Below, one piece after another: positions 33,200 to 42,134 of a stretch of DNA of 64,000 bases (its first letter is position 1; each line of letters begins with the position of its first letter). The translations under genes and the position numbers were made by a program. The stretch is from Thiobacillus sp. 0-1251 (lineage in GTDB: Bacteria > Pseudomonadota > Gammaproteobacteria > Burkholderiales > Thiobacillaceae). The notes beneath the pieces are model-generated. The model was not told where the DNA came from and searched no databases. It saw nothing but the letters and a program-made list of their open reading frames with translations. The stretch lies in contig MKWL01000021.1 of assembly GCA_001899305.1 (NCBI GenBank), positions 317,992 through 381,991 of the forward strand. The letters run 5' to 3'.

Positions 33200-33583
33200 T
33201 CATTCCCAGACTTCGCCGTCGACGTACAGCCAGCGTCCGTCCACCCGCTCGAAGCGGCTGGTTTCGTGTAGTTTGAAAGCACGGCCGTTGAGCTTGTAGC
33301 GTGCGACGAACTCGACCGTCGCATGGGTTTCGTCCAGCGGCGTATGCACCTTCACCGTCAGCCCCAGCCATTGCGGGCGCGGCACCGCGTCGAGACCCAG
33401 CGCAATGGGACAGGTCGCGGGATGCCAGGTCGCGCGCAAATAGTCCTCCAGACCCAGTACGTAGGCGCTGTAGCGCGAACGCATCAGGCTTTCGGCGTCC
33501 GGCGCCCGCTCGCCAACATGAAACCGGCCGCAGCAGTCCGCCAGCGGACGGCCCGATCCGCACGGACAGGCTGTGGCGCTCAT
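33200..33583 (-). CDS. YchJ-like SEC-C motif protein
   Basis: A 127-aa cytoplasmic protein of the UPF0225/YchJ family. The N-terminal zinc-binding SEC-C motif is CPCGSGRPLADCCGRFH; the rest forms an NTF2-like domain (AESLMRSRYSAYVLGLEDYL, ATVEFVARYKLNG). Function is unknown for the family. The start MSATACPCGSG overlaps the stop of the upstream esterase gene (ATGA), so it is the second gene of that operon; the frame is open further upstream inside tesA but this is not used. Confidence 0.88.
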   Translation of the reverse strand: MSATACPCGSGRPLADCCGRFHVGERAPDAESLMRSRYSAYVLGLEDYLRATWHPATCPIALGLDAVPRPQWLGLTVKVHTPLDETHATVEFVARYKLNGRAFKLHETSRFERVDGRWLYVDGEVWE

Positions 33584-34206
33584 GATTTCTTCACCGTGCA
33601 GCGCAATTTCGGCTTGATGTGCGGCCACACGGCATCGAGCATCGCGCCCTGGGCTTTTTCGTTCGGATGAATGCCGTCGGCCTGCATCATGCCCGGCACG
33701 ACCGCAACCTTGCAGACAAAACACGGCACGCGGATGATCTTTTCCTCGCGCGCCACATCGACGTACAGTTTGGCCACCGCATCGGCATACGGCTTGCCGT
33801 AATTCGGCAACACCGGCGCCTCCAGCAAGGCCACCCAGGCGCCTGCCGCTTTCGCCTGGCGGATCATCGTCACCAGGTTCTGCCGGATCGTTCCGGGCGG
33901 CGTGCCGCGCAACGCATCGTTGCCGCCGAGTTCGATCAGCACGCCTTGCGGATGATGCCGATCGAGCGCAGGCTGCAGACGCTGCAGGCCGTTCTGCGTG
34001 GTGTCGCCGCTCACGCTGGCGTTGACCGCGCGCCAGTCCGGCGCCGCTTTCTTCAGGCGGCTATCGAGCCTGTCCACCCAGCTCGAGCCATTCGCCAGAC
34101 CGTATCCGGAACTCAGGCTGTCGCCGACAATCAACAGGGAACAGGGATTCGCCGCCGCCCAGCCCGGAATCCACAGCAACAACAGCCACCACACGCGATA
34201 ATTCAT
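33580..34206 (-). CDS. tesA: SGNH-hydrolase esterase, TesA-like
   Basis: A 208-aa periplasmic arylesterase/thioesterase/lysophospholipase. The signal peptide MNYRVWWLLLLWIPGWAAA precedes block I GDSLSSGYG (nucleophile S30); the GGND block (Asn) and DGIHPN with catalytic Asp and His follow. It diverges from the ABC transporter genes by 27 bp, as tesA diverges from ybbA-ybbP in E. coli, which supports the name. Confidence 0.92.
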   Translation of the reverse strand: MNYRVWWLLLLWIPGWAAANPCSLLIVGDSLSSGYGLANGSSWVDRLDSRLKKAAPDWRAVNASVSGDTTQNGLQRLQPALDRHHPQGVLIELGGNDALRGTPPGTIRQNLVTMIRQAKAAGAWVALLEAPVLPNYGKPYADAVAKLYVDVAREEKIIRVPCFVCKVAVVPGMMQADGIHPNEKAQGAMLDAVWPHIKPKLRCTVKKS

Positions 34207-34233
34207 TCACTCACCTTGAACCGATCCATTCCA

Positions 34234-34941
34234 ATGACGCCACCCGACAGCGCGCAGTTCCCCGATACCATCGTCCTGGCACGCGACCTGTCCCAGCGCG
34301 TACCGACCGCCGGCGGCATGCTCGACATCCTCAGCGAAGTCGGACTCGCCGTCAAAGCGGGTGAGACGCTCGCCATCACCGGCGCGTCCGGCTCCGGGAA
34401 ATCGACCCTGCTGGGCCTGCTGGCAGGGCTCGACCATCCTTCCGCAGGCGAGATCACCCTGCTCGGCCAGCGTCTTGATGCGCTCGACGAAGACGCCCGC
34501 GCCCGCCTGCGCGCGGGCCGTATCGGGTTCGTGTTCCAGTCGTTCCAGCTGCTGCCCGCGCTCACCGCCCTGGAAAACGTCCTGTTGCCGCTGGAACTGG
34601 CCGGCCGCCCCGACGCGCGCGACCGCGCCGCCCACTGGCTCGACCGCGTCGGCCTGGCCACGCGCGCCACCCACACGCCGCGCCAGCTGTCCGGCGGCGA
34701 ACAACAGCGCATCGCCATCGCACGCGCCTTCGCCACCGATCCGGAAATCGTGTTCGCCGACGAGCCCACCGGCAACCTCGACGCCGACACCGGCGCACGC
34801 ATCATCGAGCTGCTGTTCGAACTAAACGCCTCCGCCCATACCACGCTCATCCTGGTCACCCACGACGACGCGCTGGCAGCGCGCTGCCAGCGCCGGCTGC
34901 ATCTGGTCGCGGGCCGCGCGCGCGAAGAGGCCGTTGCATGA
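34234..34941 (+). CDS. ybbA: ABC transporter ATP-binding protein, YbbA-like
   Basis: A 235-aa ATPase of the LolD/MacB group. Walker A is GASGSGKST, the Q loop is VFQSFQLLP, the signature is LSGGEQQRIAIARA and Walker B is EIVFADEPTGNLD, with the H loop in LVTHD. The frame is open far upstream through the divergent tesA, but the ATG at 34234 gives the family length. It overlaps the permease gene by 4 nt (ATGA). Confidence 0.92.
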   Translation: MTPPDSAQFPDTIVLARDLSQRVPTAGGMLDILSEVGLAVKAGETLAITGASGSGKSTLLGLLAGLDHPSAGEITLLGQRLDALDEDARARLRAGRIGFVFQSFQLLPALTALENVLLPLELAGRPDARDRAAHWLDRVGLATRATHTPRQLSGGEQQRIAIARAFATDPEIVFADEPTGNLDADTGARIIELLFELNASAHTTLILVTHDDALAARCQRRLHLVAGRAREEAVA

Positions 34942-37439
34942 GCTTCGCGCGGCTCGGCTTGTGGCTGCTGCGGCGCGAACGTGCGAGCGGCGAATGGCGC
35001 GTGCTGCTGCTGGCGCTGATCATTGGTGTCGGCAGCGTCAGCACCACCGGTTTTCTCGGCGACCGCCTGAAGCGTGCCATGAGCGAGCAGGGTGCCAGCT
35101 TCCTCGGTGCCGACCTGCTGGTCACCAGCCCACGGCCGATCGGAGACTGGCCCGATCTCGCCGTTACAAAAAGCGCAGGCACGGCCAGCCCGCTTGCGCG
35201 CAGCCAGGCGCTCGAATTTCCCAGCATGCTCGCCAAGGGCGACGCCTTCCAGCTCGCCACCCTGCGTGCCGTCGATGCGTCCTATCCCTTGCGCGGCAGC
35301 GTGCGCATCGCCGACCGCCCCTTCGCGGCCGGCACTGCACGTCCCGCGCAGCCGCCACCCGGCATGATCTATGTCGCCCCCGACCTGCTGCCGCTGTTGT
35401 CGGCCAAAGTGGGCGATCGCGTGCAGATCGGCGAAGCCCGCTTCACCATCGCCGGAATCGTGGCCGAGGAACCGGGCCAGCTCGGCGGCGTGTTCGGCCT
35501 CGCGCCGCGCGTCTTCATGCGCGCCGATGAAGTCGCGAAAACCCGCGTGCTGCAGCCCGGCAGTCGCGTGACCTACCTATACCAGTTTGCCGGCGACCCG
35601 GCGCAGCTCACCGCATTCAGCGCCGCGCTGAAATCCCGGCTCGACAGCACCCAGCGCCTCATCGGCTCGCGCGAAGGCGTCGAGACCCTGCGCGGCGCCT
35701 TCGCCAATGCCGACCGCTACATCCAGCTCACCGCGCTGATCAGCCTGCTGTTGTCGGTGGCCGCCATCGCCATCGCTGCCCATCGCCATGCACTACGGCA
35801 TTACGACCAGGCCGCGCTGCTGCGATGCTTCGGCGCCACCACGGCACAGCTGCGTACGCTGTATGCCGTCCAATTGCTCACGCTGGGCCTGCTGGGCAGC
35901 CTGATCGGCGTGGCGATCGGCGCGCTGATGCAGCAGGCGCTGGCGCTGCTGGTCCTGCCCGATGCCGTCACCCGCCTGCCGTCGCTTGGGCTCGCGCCCG
36001 TGGGCGCTGCCGTCTTCAGCGGCCTGCTGGCATTGGCGGGCGCCAGCCTGCCCGCGTTGATGCGCCTCGTCCGCGTGCCGCCGCTGCGGGTGCTGCGGCG
36101 CGATCTGCCGCCGTTGCCGGTCGCTGCATGGCTCAGCGCGGCGATCAGCGGCTCGGCGCTGCTGCTGCTGATCGCCTGGTATGCAGGCAACGCCAGGCTG
36201 ATCGGCGTGTTCGTCGGCGCACTGGCCGGGTTGATCGTCGTGCTGGCCCTGCTGGCGCGCCTGGCGCTGGCAGCCGGCCGCGGTGTCCAGAAAATGAGCC
36301 ACGGCCCGGTACGCTTCGGGCTCGCCCAGTTGCTGCGCCACCGTTTCGACAGCACCCTGCAGCTCGGCGCTTTCACTCTGGCCCTGTTTCTCGTGGCGCT
36401 GCTGGCGCTGGTGCGCAGCGATCTCATTGCCGGCTGGCGCCAGCAATTGCCGCCGGACGCGCCCAACTACTTCCTGATCAACATCGCCCCCGCCCAACAG
36501 CAATCCGTCGCCGCCTACCTGTCGCAGCACCATCTCAAGGCCTCCGCACTCTATCCCATGGTCCGCGGCCGCCTCACCACCAAGAATGATGTCCCCATCG
36601 CGTCCACCCTGCCGCCGGACGCGCGCGATGCCAACAGCCTGCGGCGCGAACTCAACCTGACCTGGACCGCCACCCTTCCCGCCAACAATGCCGTACTCGC
36701 CGGACACTGGCACGGCGACCGCCGCGTCGCCGAAATCTCGGTTGAATCGGGCATGGCCGAACGCCTGCATCTGGCCCTCGGCGACCGGCTCGGTTTCCGG
36801 ATCGGCGACCAGACGCTCGCCGCCCGCATCACCAGCATTCGCAGCGTGAAATGGGACTCGATGCAACCGAACTTCTTCGTCATCTTCGCTCCCGGCCAGC
36901 TCGACGCCCTGCCCGCCAGTTCCATCGCCAGCCTCTACGTGCCCCCCGATGCGGCCAGCGTATTGCCGAGCTTCATCAAGATGTTCCCCGGCATCACCGT
37001 GCTCGCACTGGACCGGCTCATCGCCAACCTCGAAGCGGTGTTCGCCCAGATCATCGGCGCCATCCAGTTGCTGCTGGGATTCCTGCTCGCCGCCGGCATC
37101 GCCGTCGTCATCGCCACGCTGCTGGCCAGCCTCGACGCCCGCCAGCAGGAGGCTGTCCTGTTGCGCACCCTGGGCGCCCAGCGCGCCTACCTGGCCAAAA
37201 GCCTGTGGAGCGAATTTCTCGCCCTGGGCCTGCTGGCCGGCCTGCTCGCCAGCGCCTGCGCAGAAATCGCCATGGCGCTGATCGCCCAGCGCCTGTTCGA
37301 ACTGCCGCTGCGCCTGCATCCGTGGCTATGGCTCGCGCTGCCGGTGGCCGGCGCCCTGCTGGTCGGGATGAGCGGCTGGCTCACCACGCGGCACATCACG
37401 CGCGTGCCGCCGATGCAGTCGATCCGGGCGCTGAATTGA
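34938..37439 (+). CDS. ybbP: FtsX-like ABC permease, YbbP-like
   Basis: An 833-aa inner-membrane protein with an N-terminal helix, a large periplasmic MacB_PCD-like region (about 45-240), a first FtsX block of helices (about 260-450), a second periplasmic region (about 500-680) and a last FtsX block near the C-terminus with the typical RQQEAVLLRTLGAQRAYLAK coupling segment. Length and double FtsX layout match YbbP. With the adjacent ATPase it forms a type VII (MacB-like) ABC complex of unknown substrate; the tesA link suggests envelope lipid handling. Confidence 0.9.
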   Translation: MSFARLGLWLLRRERASGEWRVLLLALIIGVGSVSTTGFLGDRLKRAMSEQGASFLGADLLVTSPRPIGDWPDLAVTKSAGTASPLARSQALEFPSMLAKGDAFQLATLRAVDASYPLRGSVRIADRPFAAGTARPAQPPPGMIYVAPDLLPLLSAKVGDRVQIGEARFTIAGIVAEEPGQLGGVFGLAPRVFMRADEVAKTRVLQPGSRVTYLYQFAGDPAQLTAFSAALKSRLDSTQRLIGSREGVETLRGAFANADRYIQLTALISLLLSVAAIAIAAHRHALRHYDQAALLRCFGATTAQLRTLYAVQLLTLGLLGSLIGVAIGALMQQALALLVLPDAVTRLPSLGLAPVGAAVFSGLLALAGASLPALMRLVRVPPLRVLRRDLPPLPVAAWLSAAISGSALLLLIAWYAGNARLIGVFVGALAGLIVVLALLARLALAAGRGVQKMSHGPVRFGLAQLLRHRFDSTLQLGAFTLALFLVALLALVRSDLIAGWRQQLPPDAPNYFLINIAPAQQQSVAAYLSQHHLKASALYPMVRGRLTTKNDVPIASTLPPDARDANSLRRELNLTWTATLPANNAVLAGHWHGDRRVAEISVESGMAERLHLALGDRLGFRIGDQTLAARITSIRSVKWDSMQPNFFVIFAPGQLDALPASSIASLYVPPDAASVLPSFIKMFPGITVLALDRLIANLEAVFAQIIGAIQLLLGFLLAAGIAVVIATLLASLDARQQEAVLLRTLGAQRAYLAKSLWSEFLALGLLAGLLASACAEIAMALIAQRLFELPLRLHPWLWLALPVAGALLVGMSGWLTTRHITRVPPMQSIRALN

Positions 37440-37687
37440 TGGCTGGGGATTGCGGGATCGCGGATGCCGACCCGCAAGGAACCGTTCCGGCTTGCGTGTT
37501 CATCGAATGACCGTCGATGCGGCGAAAGCGGTTCATTCACGATCCCATGCCCAGCAGCATTAATTCGTCGAGTGCCTACATCCGCAGCAGATTATGCCTA
37601 TAGCCGCGTCACTCTTGAAAACGCAACATTCCAAAGATGAGGCACTGAAAGGACCATTAACAATCATTGCGATACTGGAGGCTGAAG

Positions 37688-38158
37688 ATGCACCCATACA
37701 GAAACTTTCTGCTCATGATTTTGGCTGCATCGTTGCTGATGTTCGGTTTGATGTACCTGAACACCTATCAACTCAGTCATGTTTGGTTCAGTCAAACCCG
37801 CATGTTCATGACCTTGATCATGTCTGGCTGCATGTCGCTGGTCATGCTATTTTTTATGCGCCACATGTATAAGGATCGACGCGCCAACACAGTGATCGTC
37901 GTCGGCGGCATCGGCTTAATCGGTTTGGGTCTGTGGCTCGTGAGGAGCCAGGTAACGGTGGGAGATGTTGCATGGATGGAAGCCATGATTCCCCATCATT
38001 CAATTGCGATTCTCACGAGTGAACGCGCGCGCATCGCAGACCCCCGTGTAAGAAAACTTGCAGATGGAATCGTCCAGACCCAACGGCGTGAAATTTCGGA
38101 AATGGAATTCCTCATCAACGATATTCAAGAGAAAGAAACAGGAGATCCTGTCCGCTGA
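37688..38158 (+). CDS. DUF305 membrane protein
   Basis: A 156-aa protein with three predicted membrane helices (about 8-28, 37-57 and 66-88) followed by a soluble DUF305 segment containing MIPHHSIAILTSERARI, the conserved M-x-x-HH-x2-A pattern of a ferritin-like helical domain often linked to metals such as copper. The start is set by GGAGG 7 bp before the ATG; seven upstream codons are excluded. It stands alone between ybbP and a cupin gene, about 250 bp from ybbP. Confidence 0.8.
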   Translation: MHPYRNFLLMILAASLLMFGLMYLNTYQLSHVWFSQTRMFMTLIMSGCMSLVMLFFMRHMYKDRRANTVIVVGGIGLIGLGLWLVRSQVTVGDVAWMEAMIPHHSIAILTSERARIADPRVRKLADGIVQTQRREISEMEFLINDIQEKETGDPVR

Positions 38159-38273
38159 AGTCTAACTTGTCGTTCAACACGGAACCCAACAGGGAATGAC
38201 CGCTCCGCAGCAGCCATGTATTGTGGTCCGGTCAGTTCGGCGTTGGCCCTGGAATTACAGAGAGGAGTGCACG

Positions 38274-38618
38274 ATGAGCAACGAACAGATGGCACCCGAA
38301 ACGAAAGGGGTGACGGTGAAGTTACTTTCGACGGTTGACCTGGGTCCTGAGATCGAGGGCATGGCCGGGCGCCAACTTCGAATGCGCATGGTGACCATCG
38401 AGCCCGGCGGCGTCTTTGGCCCGCTTCACGACCACAAGGACCGGCCAGGCACCGTCTACATCCTGCAAGGAATGATCACGGACCATCGGAATGGCGTCGC
38501 GACGGACTATGGGCCGGGCGTGGGCTGGCCCGAGGACAGGAACACCCTGCACTGGCTTGAGAACAGGGGAACGGTTCCGGCGGTGGAGATCTCGGTCGAT
38601 ATCGTGCGGCAAGAGTAG
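38274..38618 (+). CDS. Cupin-domain protein
   Basis: A 114-aa single-domain cupin. Metal-binding motif 1 is GPLHDHKDRPGTVYILQG (two His and a later acid position) and motif 2 lies around NTLHWLENRG. Such proteins bind a metal or small ligand; no substrate can be named. Start: ATG after GAGAGGAGTGCACG; an upstream ATG at 38196 would add 26 unlikely residues. A relic of ureG follows immediately on the opposite strand. Confidence 0.8.
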   Translation: MSNEQMAPETKGVTVKLLSTVDLGPEIEGMAGRQLRMRMVTIEPGGVFGPLHDHKDRPGTVYILQGMITDHRNGVATDYGPGVGWPEDRNTLHWLENRGTVPAVEISVDIVRQE

Positions 38619-38717
38619 TCAGGCCGCCTGCAGCATGCCTTCCCGTTCGATGAAGGCAATGATGTCTGCCAGGCCCTGTTCCGTCTTGAGGTTGGAAAAA
38701 ACGAATGGCCGCGCGCC
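38619..38717 (-). pseudogene. ureG: 3' relic of urease accessory gene ureG
   Basis: Reading the minus strand gives [20 protein letters not shown] and then [12 protein letters not shown] before a TGA, which matches the C-terminus of the UreG GTPase (RPFVFTNLKTGxGL pattern). A stop codon directly upstream and lack of any G domain show that only the last 32 codons or so survive. No other urease gene lies nearby. Confidence 0.7.
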
Positions 38718-38850
38718 TCACACCCGTTCGATCAACAATGCCCCAGGTAACGGGCAAGCCCTGTGCCAATCGGGTGCTTTTTTACAAGCAGTTGTTTTGT
38801 CTTGTTTTTATTCGCATGGAGGGCGGTCACCTCCCGTCGGGGCCGGGCGA

Positions 38851-39597
38851 TCAGCGATGCAGGCGTCCCGCCGCCGGCTGCAGGTCCGCGCTCAGCGTCT
38901 CGCGCTCGTCGAAGACGAAACAATCGCCGCGATAATGCGCCCCGCCGACTTCCTCGAAATACTTGAGGATGCCGCCTTCGAGCTGGTACACGTGCTCGAT
39001 GCCGATTGCCTTCATGTGGATGGCGGCCTTTTCGCAGCGGATGCCGCCGGTGCAGAACGACACCACGGTCTTGCCGGCATAGTCGGACAGATGGGCGGCC
39101 AGCCGCGGGGGAAATTCGCTGAAGACGCCGATGTCGTAGTCGACGGCGTTCTCGAAGGTACCGGCCGCCACTTCGTAGTCGTTGCGGGTATCGAGCATCA
39201 CCACCGGGCGGCCTTCGTCGTCGCAGCCGCGATCGAGCCACTGCTTCAGCGTCGCGGCCGGCACCGAGGGAGCACGGCCCGCCTCCGGACGGATCAGCGG
39301 GTGCTTCATGGTGATGATTTCCTTCTTCAGCCGCACCCGCATGCGCTTGAACGGCGGCTCGGCCGACAGGCTCTCCTTGGGCGCAAGATCGCCGAAGCGC
39401 GGATCGGCGCGCAGATGGGCGACGATGGCGTCGATCGCCTGGCGCGAGCCGGCCAGGAACACGTTGATGCCTTCCGGCGCCAGCAGGATGGTGCCCTTGA
39501 GGTCGAGGGCAAGGCAGCGCGCGGTGAGATCGGCCTTCAAGGCCTCGCGGTCGGCGAGGGAAACGAATTTGTAGCAGGAGATATTGACGACTGACAC
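38851..39597 (-). CDS. trhO: tRNA uridine(34) hydroxylase, rhodanese fold
   Basis: A 248-aa TrhO (YceA) family protein, which hydroxylates U34 of certain tRNAs as a first step to cmo5U/mo5U. An N-terminal acylphosphatase-like domain ([17 protein letters not shown]) is followed by a rhodanese domain with [19 protein letters not shown] and the active-site loop [11 protein letters not shown] carrying the catalytic Cys. Start is GTG at 39597. The last residues ([10 protein letters not shown]) are short compared with family members that have a C-terminal Cys-rich tail. The palindrome at 39612-39713 sits just upstream. Confidence 0.9.
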   Translation of the reverse strand: MSVVNISCYKFVSLADREALKADLTARCLALDLKGTILLAPEGINVFLAGSRQAIDAIVAHLRADPRFGDLAPKESLSAEPPFKRMRVRLKKEIITMKHPLIRPEAGRAPSVPAATLKQWLDRGCDDEGRPVVMLDTRNDYEVAAGTFENAVDYDIGVFSEFPPRLAAHLSDYAGKTVVSFCTGGIRCEKAAIHMKAIGIEHVYQLEGGILKYFEEVGGAHYRGDCFVFDERETLSADLQPAAGRLHR

Positions 39598-39611
39598 GGT
39601 AAAACCCTTTC

Positions 39612-39713
39612 ATTCCGATTCCAGATCCAACCTGGCTTTGTCGCCTTCGCCTTGCCGTGCGACAGCACTGTCTGCGGCTCGGCTTCGCGCCACTTTGGAT
39701 CTGGAATCGGAAT
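39612..39713. repeat. 102-bp palindromic element
   Basis: Perfect 19-bp inverted repeats (ATTCCGATTCCAGATCCAA at 39612-39630 and its complement at 39695-39713) enclose 64 bp without a gene. It lies between divergent trhO and the mscS-like gene. It could be a REP/MITE-like mobile repeat or a structured leader; its ends differ from those of the element at 2049-2315. Confidence 0.6.
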
Positions 39714-39821
39714 CAGCAAGTCGGCATTATCCCGGAAACCGTCCCCACGGGATCAACCGGCCGGTTCTGCCCTGCCGGGGGTTTTGATACCCTTCGGTCT
39801 TCCCCCTGCCTTTTCCCGATC

Positions 39822-40646
39822 ATGGACGAACAACTGCAAACGCTGGCATACGCCAAGAAAACCGCGATCGAGCTGGCCGTCCAGTTCGGCCCCAAGCTGC
39901 TGGTGGCGCTGCTGATCCTGGTGGCGGGCTATTACGTCGGGCGCTGGGTGGGCAAGCTGGTCGACTCCATGCTGGCGAAACTCGGGCTCGACGAGCCGCT
40001 ACGCGTGCTGCTGGTTCGCATCGTGCGCATCCTGGTGCTGGGTCTGTTCCTCATCATGGCGCTGCAGAACCTGGGGGTGCAGCTGTTGCCGCTGATCGCC
40101 GGGCTGGGCGTGGCCGGTGCGGGCATCGCGCTGGCCATGCAGGGTGTGCTGGGCAACCTGGCGGCCGGGCTGACGATCCTCTTCACCCGGCCGTTCCACG
40201 TGGGCGAATACATTTCCATCGTCGACGAGGAGGGCACGGTCGAGGATATCAAGCTGTTCAATACCGTGCTGAGCCATCCCGATCGCTCGCGCATCGTCAT
40301 CCCCAACCGCAAGATCGTCGGCGAGATCCTGCACAATTTCGGCACGCTGCGACAGCTCGACGTGATCGTCAACGTGGCTTACGACACCGACATCCGGCAA
40401 GCGCTTGCCACCATTCAGGACTTGCTGCGCGCGCACCCGAAGATCCTGCAGGAACCGGAGCCTTTCATCCGCGTGCTGGCGCTGACCGATTCCAGCGTGC
40501 AGATCGCGATCCGCCCCTGGACTGCGACGGCCGATTTCTACGTCACAGGGGGTGAGGTCACGCAGGCCGTGCTGGAAACCTTCCGCGAGCGCGGCATCCA
40601 GATTCCCTTCCCGCAGCGCGAAGTACGCCTGCTCGGCCCGGCATGA
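39822..40646 (+). CDS. Small-conductance mechanosensitive channel, MscS family
   Basis: A 274-aa inner-membrane channel that opens under membrane tension to release solutes during hypo-osmotic shock. Three membrane helices lie within 1-130, with the pore-lining helix GLGVAGAGIALAMQGVLGNL rich in Gly/Ala as in MscS TM3. The beta domain (FHVGEYISIVDEEGTVEDI) and the alpha/beta cytoplasmic vestibule follow. The ATG at 39822 is chosen; the frame is open to 39657 but runs through the palindrome. It overlaps the next gene by 4 nt (ATGA). Confidence 0.92.
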   Translation: MDEQLQTLAYAKKTAIELAVQFGPKLLVALLILVAGYYVGRWVGKLVDSMLAKLGLDEPLRVLLVRIVRILVLGLFLIMALQNLGVQLLPLIAGLGVAGAGIALAMQGVLGNLAAGLTILFTRPFHVGEYISIVDEEGTVEDIKLFNTVLSHPDRSRIVIPNRKIVGEILHNFGTLRQLDVIVNVAYDTDIRQALATIQDLLRAHPKILQEPEPFIRVLALTDSSVQIAIRPWTATADFYVTGGEVTQAVLETFRERGIQIPFPQREVRLLGPA

Positions 40647-41521
40647 AGCGCGCCGCCCCCCTCGCCAGCCGCGCGCCAAAAGCGGCCTACACCGACCCGC
40701 TGGCCGAGGTGCTGCGCCCCGGACAGTCGGTCGAGCTGCTGAAGGAACTGCACATCCTCACGCGCGACGGCAAGCTCAACCAGGACAGCCGCCGCAAGCT
40801 GAAGCAGGTGTATCACCTGTGCAACTTCATCGAGCCGCTGCTGGACGACGTGCTGGGCCGGCAGGACACGCTGACGCTCGCCGACCACGGCGCCGGCAAG
40901 TCGTATCTGGGCTTCATCCTGTATGACCTGTTCCTGAAGGCGCGTCCCGGTGCGCACATCTATGGCATCGAGACGCGCGACGACCTGGTGGAAAAGTCAC
41001 GCGAACTGGCGGCCCGACTGGGGTTCGAGCGCATGTCGTTCCTGAATGCCACGGTCGCGGAATCGATCACCACCGAGAGCCTGCCGCCACGCATCGACAT
41101 CGTCACCGCGCTGCATGCCTGCAATACTGCGACCGACGACGCCATCCAGTTCGCGCTCGCCAAACAGGCCCGCCACATCGTGTTGGTGCCGTGCTGCCAG
41201 GCCGAGGTCGCGGCCGTGTTGCGCAAGCACAAGAACGAATCCTTCGGCAAAACCCCGCTGTCGGAAATCTGGCGCCACCCGATCCACACCCGCGAATTCG
41301 GCAGCCAGCTGACCAACGTGCTGCGCTGCCTGCAGCTGGAATCGCACGGCTATGCGGTCACTGTCACCGAGCTGGTGGGCTGGGAGCACTCGCTGAAGAA
41401 CGAACTCATCATCGCCACCCAGGCAAACGCGCCGCGCCGCAACGCACGGGAACGCCTGCAGCAGATCCTGGTTGAACTCAACCTGCAGGAACTCGAAGCA
41501 CGTTTTCTGGGAACCCCATAA
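40643..41521 (+). CDS. SAM-dependent methyltransferase
   Basis: A 292-aa class I methyltransferase. The SAM motif is LADHGAGKSYLGFIL, the acidic ribose-binding strand is IYGIETRDD, and ALHACNTATDDAI and VPCCQAE follow, resembling the PF13679 group found in tRNA-modifying and DNA-repair-associated methyltransferases. The substrate is not known. Its ATG overlaps the channel gene stop, so the two are cotranscribed. Confidence 0.82.
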   Translation: MKRAAPLASRAPKAAYTDPLAEVLRPGQSVELLKELHILTRDGKLNQDSRRKLKQVYHLCNFIEPLLDDVLGRQDTLTLADHGAGKSYLGFILYDLFLKARPGAHIYGIETRDDLVEKSRELAARLGFERMSFLNATVAESITTESLPPRIDIVTALHACNTATDDAIQFALAKQARHIVLVPCCQAEVAAVLRKHKNESFGKTPLSEIWRHPIHTREFGSQLTNVLRCLQLESHGYAVTVTELVGWEHSLKNELIIATQANAPRRNARERLQQILVELNLQELEARFLGTP

Positions 41522-41573
41522 GCCGCAAACCATCCTATGCTTCGAAGGCATCGTTAATTTTGCGGATCGAATC

Positions 41574-42131
41574 ATGCGCCTGCCCGCTTCGCCGTTTCGC
41601 TTCATCGCGGCTGCCCTGTTCGCAGCCCTGGCCGGCTGCGCCACGCCGCAATACCAGACGACCGTCCGGCTGATCCCGCCAGCCGACGCGCAGGGCCGCG
41701 CCTGCGTGCAGAGCTGCGATGCCAAGAAAGCGACCTGCCAGAACGATTGCCAGACCCGCTACCAGGCCTGCGTGAAAGCGCTCGAACCCCAGGTGGAAGC
41801 ACGCTATCTCGATGCGCTGAAAAAGTACGAACTCGAGTTGAAGCAGTATGCGGCGGCGTTGCGGCACTATGAAATGCAGATGCAGTTCGACTGGATGAAC
41901 CGCTACCCCTTCTACCCTTACTGGTGGGACCCGTGGCCGGGGCCCTATTTCCCGCCGCCCTATCGCGAACCGGTGATGCCGACGCGTGAAGGCGTGCGCG
42001 CGCAACTGGAAAAATCCGAGTGCAAGGCCGACTGCGGCTGCCTGCCGGCCTACGACACCTGTTTCGTCGGCTGCGGCGGCCAGCGCGTGACCGAGACGGT
42101 GTGCATCAAGAACTGTCCGCCCGCGAAATGA
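41574..42131 (+). CDS. Cys-rich lipoprotein
   Basis: A 185-aa predicted lipoprotein: MRLPASPFRFIAAALFAALA ends at the lipobox ALAGC. The mature part has two Cys clusters (ACVQSCDAKKATCQNDCQTR with a following YQAC, and CKADCGCLPAYDTCFVGCGG) bracketing an aromatic/Pro-rich centre (NRYPFYPYWWDPWPGPYFPP). The clusters probably form disulfides. Not recognised as a named family. The start is the ATG before the signal; the open frame extends back into the methyltransferase gene. Confidence 0.75.
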   Translation: MRLPASPFRFIAAALFAALAGCATPQYQTTVRLIPPADAQGRACVQSCDAKKATCQNDCQTRYQACVKALEPQVEARYLDALKKYELELKQYAAALRHYEMQMQFDWMNRYPFYPYWWDPWPGPYFPPPYREPVMPTREGVRAQLEKSECKADCGCLPAYDTCFVGCGGQRVTETVCIKNCPPAK

Positions 42132-42134
42132 GGC

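Noticed and set aside
38196-38273. Longer N-terminus for the cupin protein
   Set aside because: The strong ribosome site lies directly before the internal ATG at 38274, and the extra residues are Arg/Trp-rich and unlike cupins.
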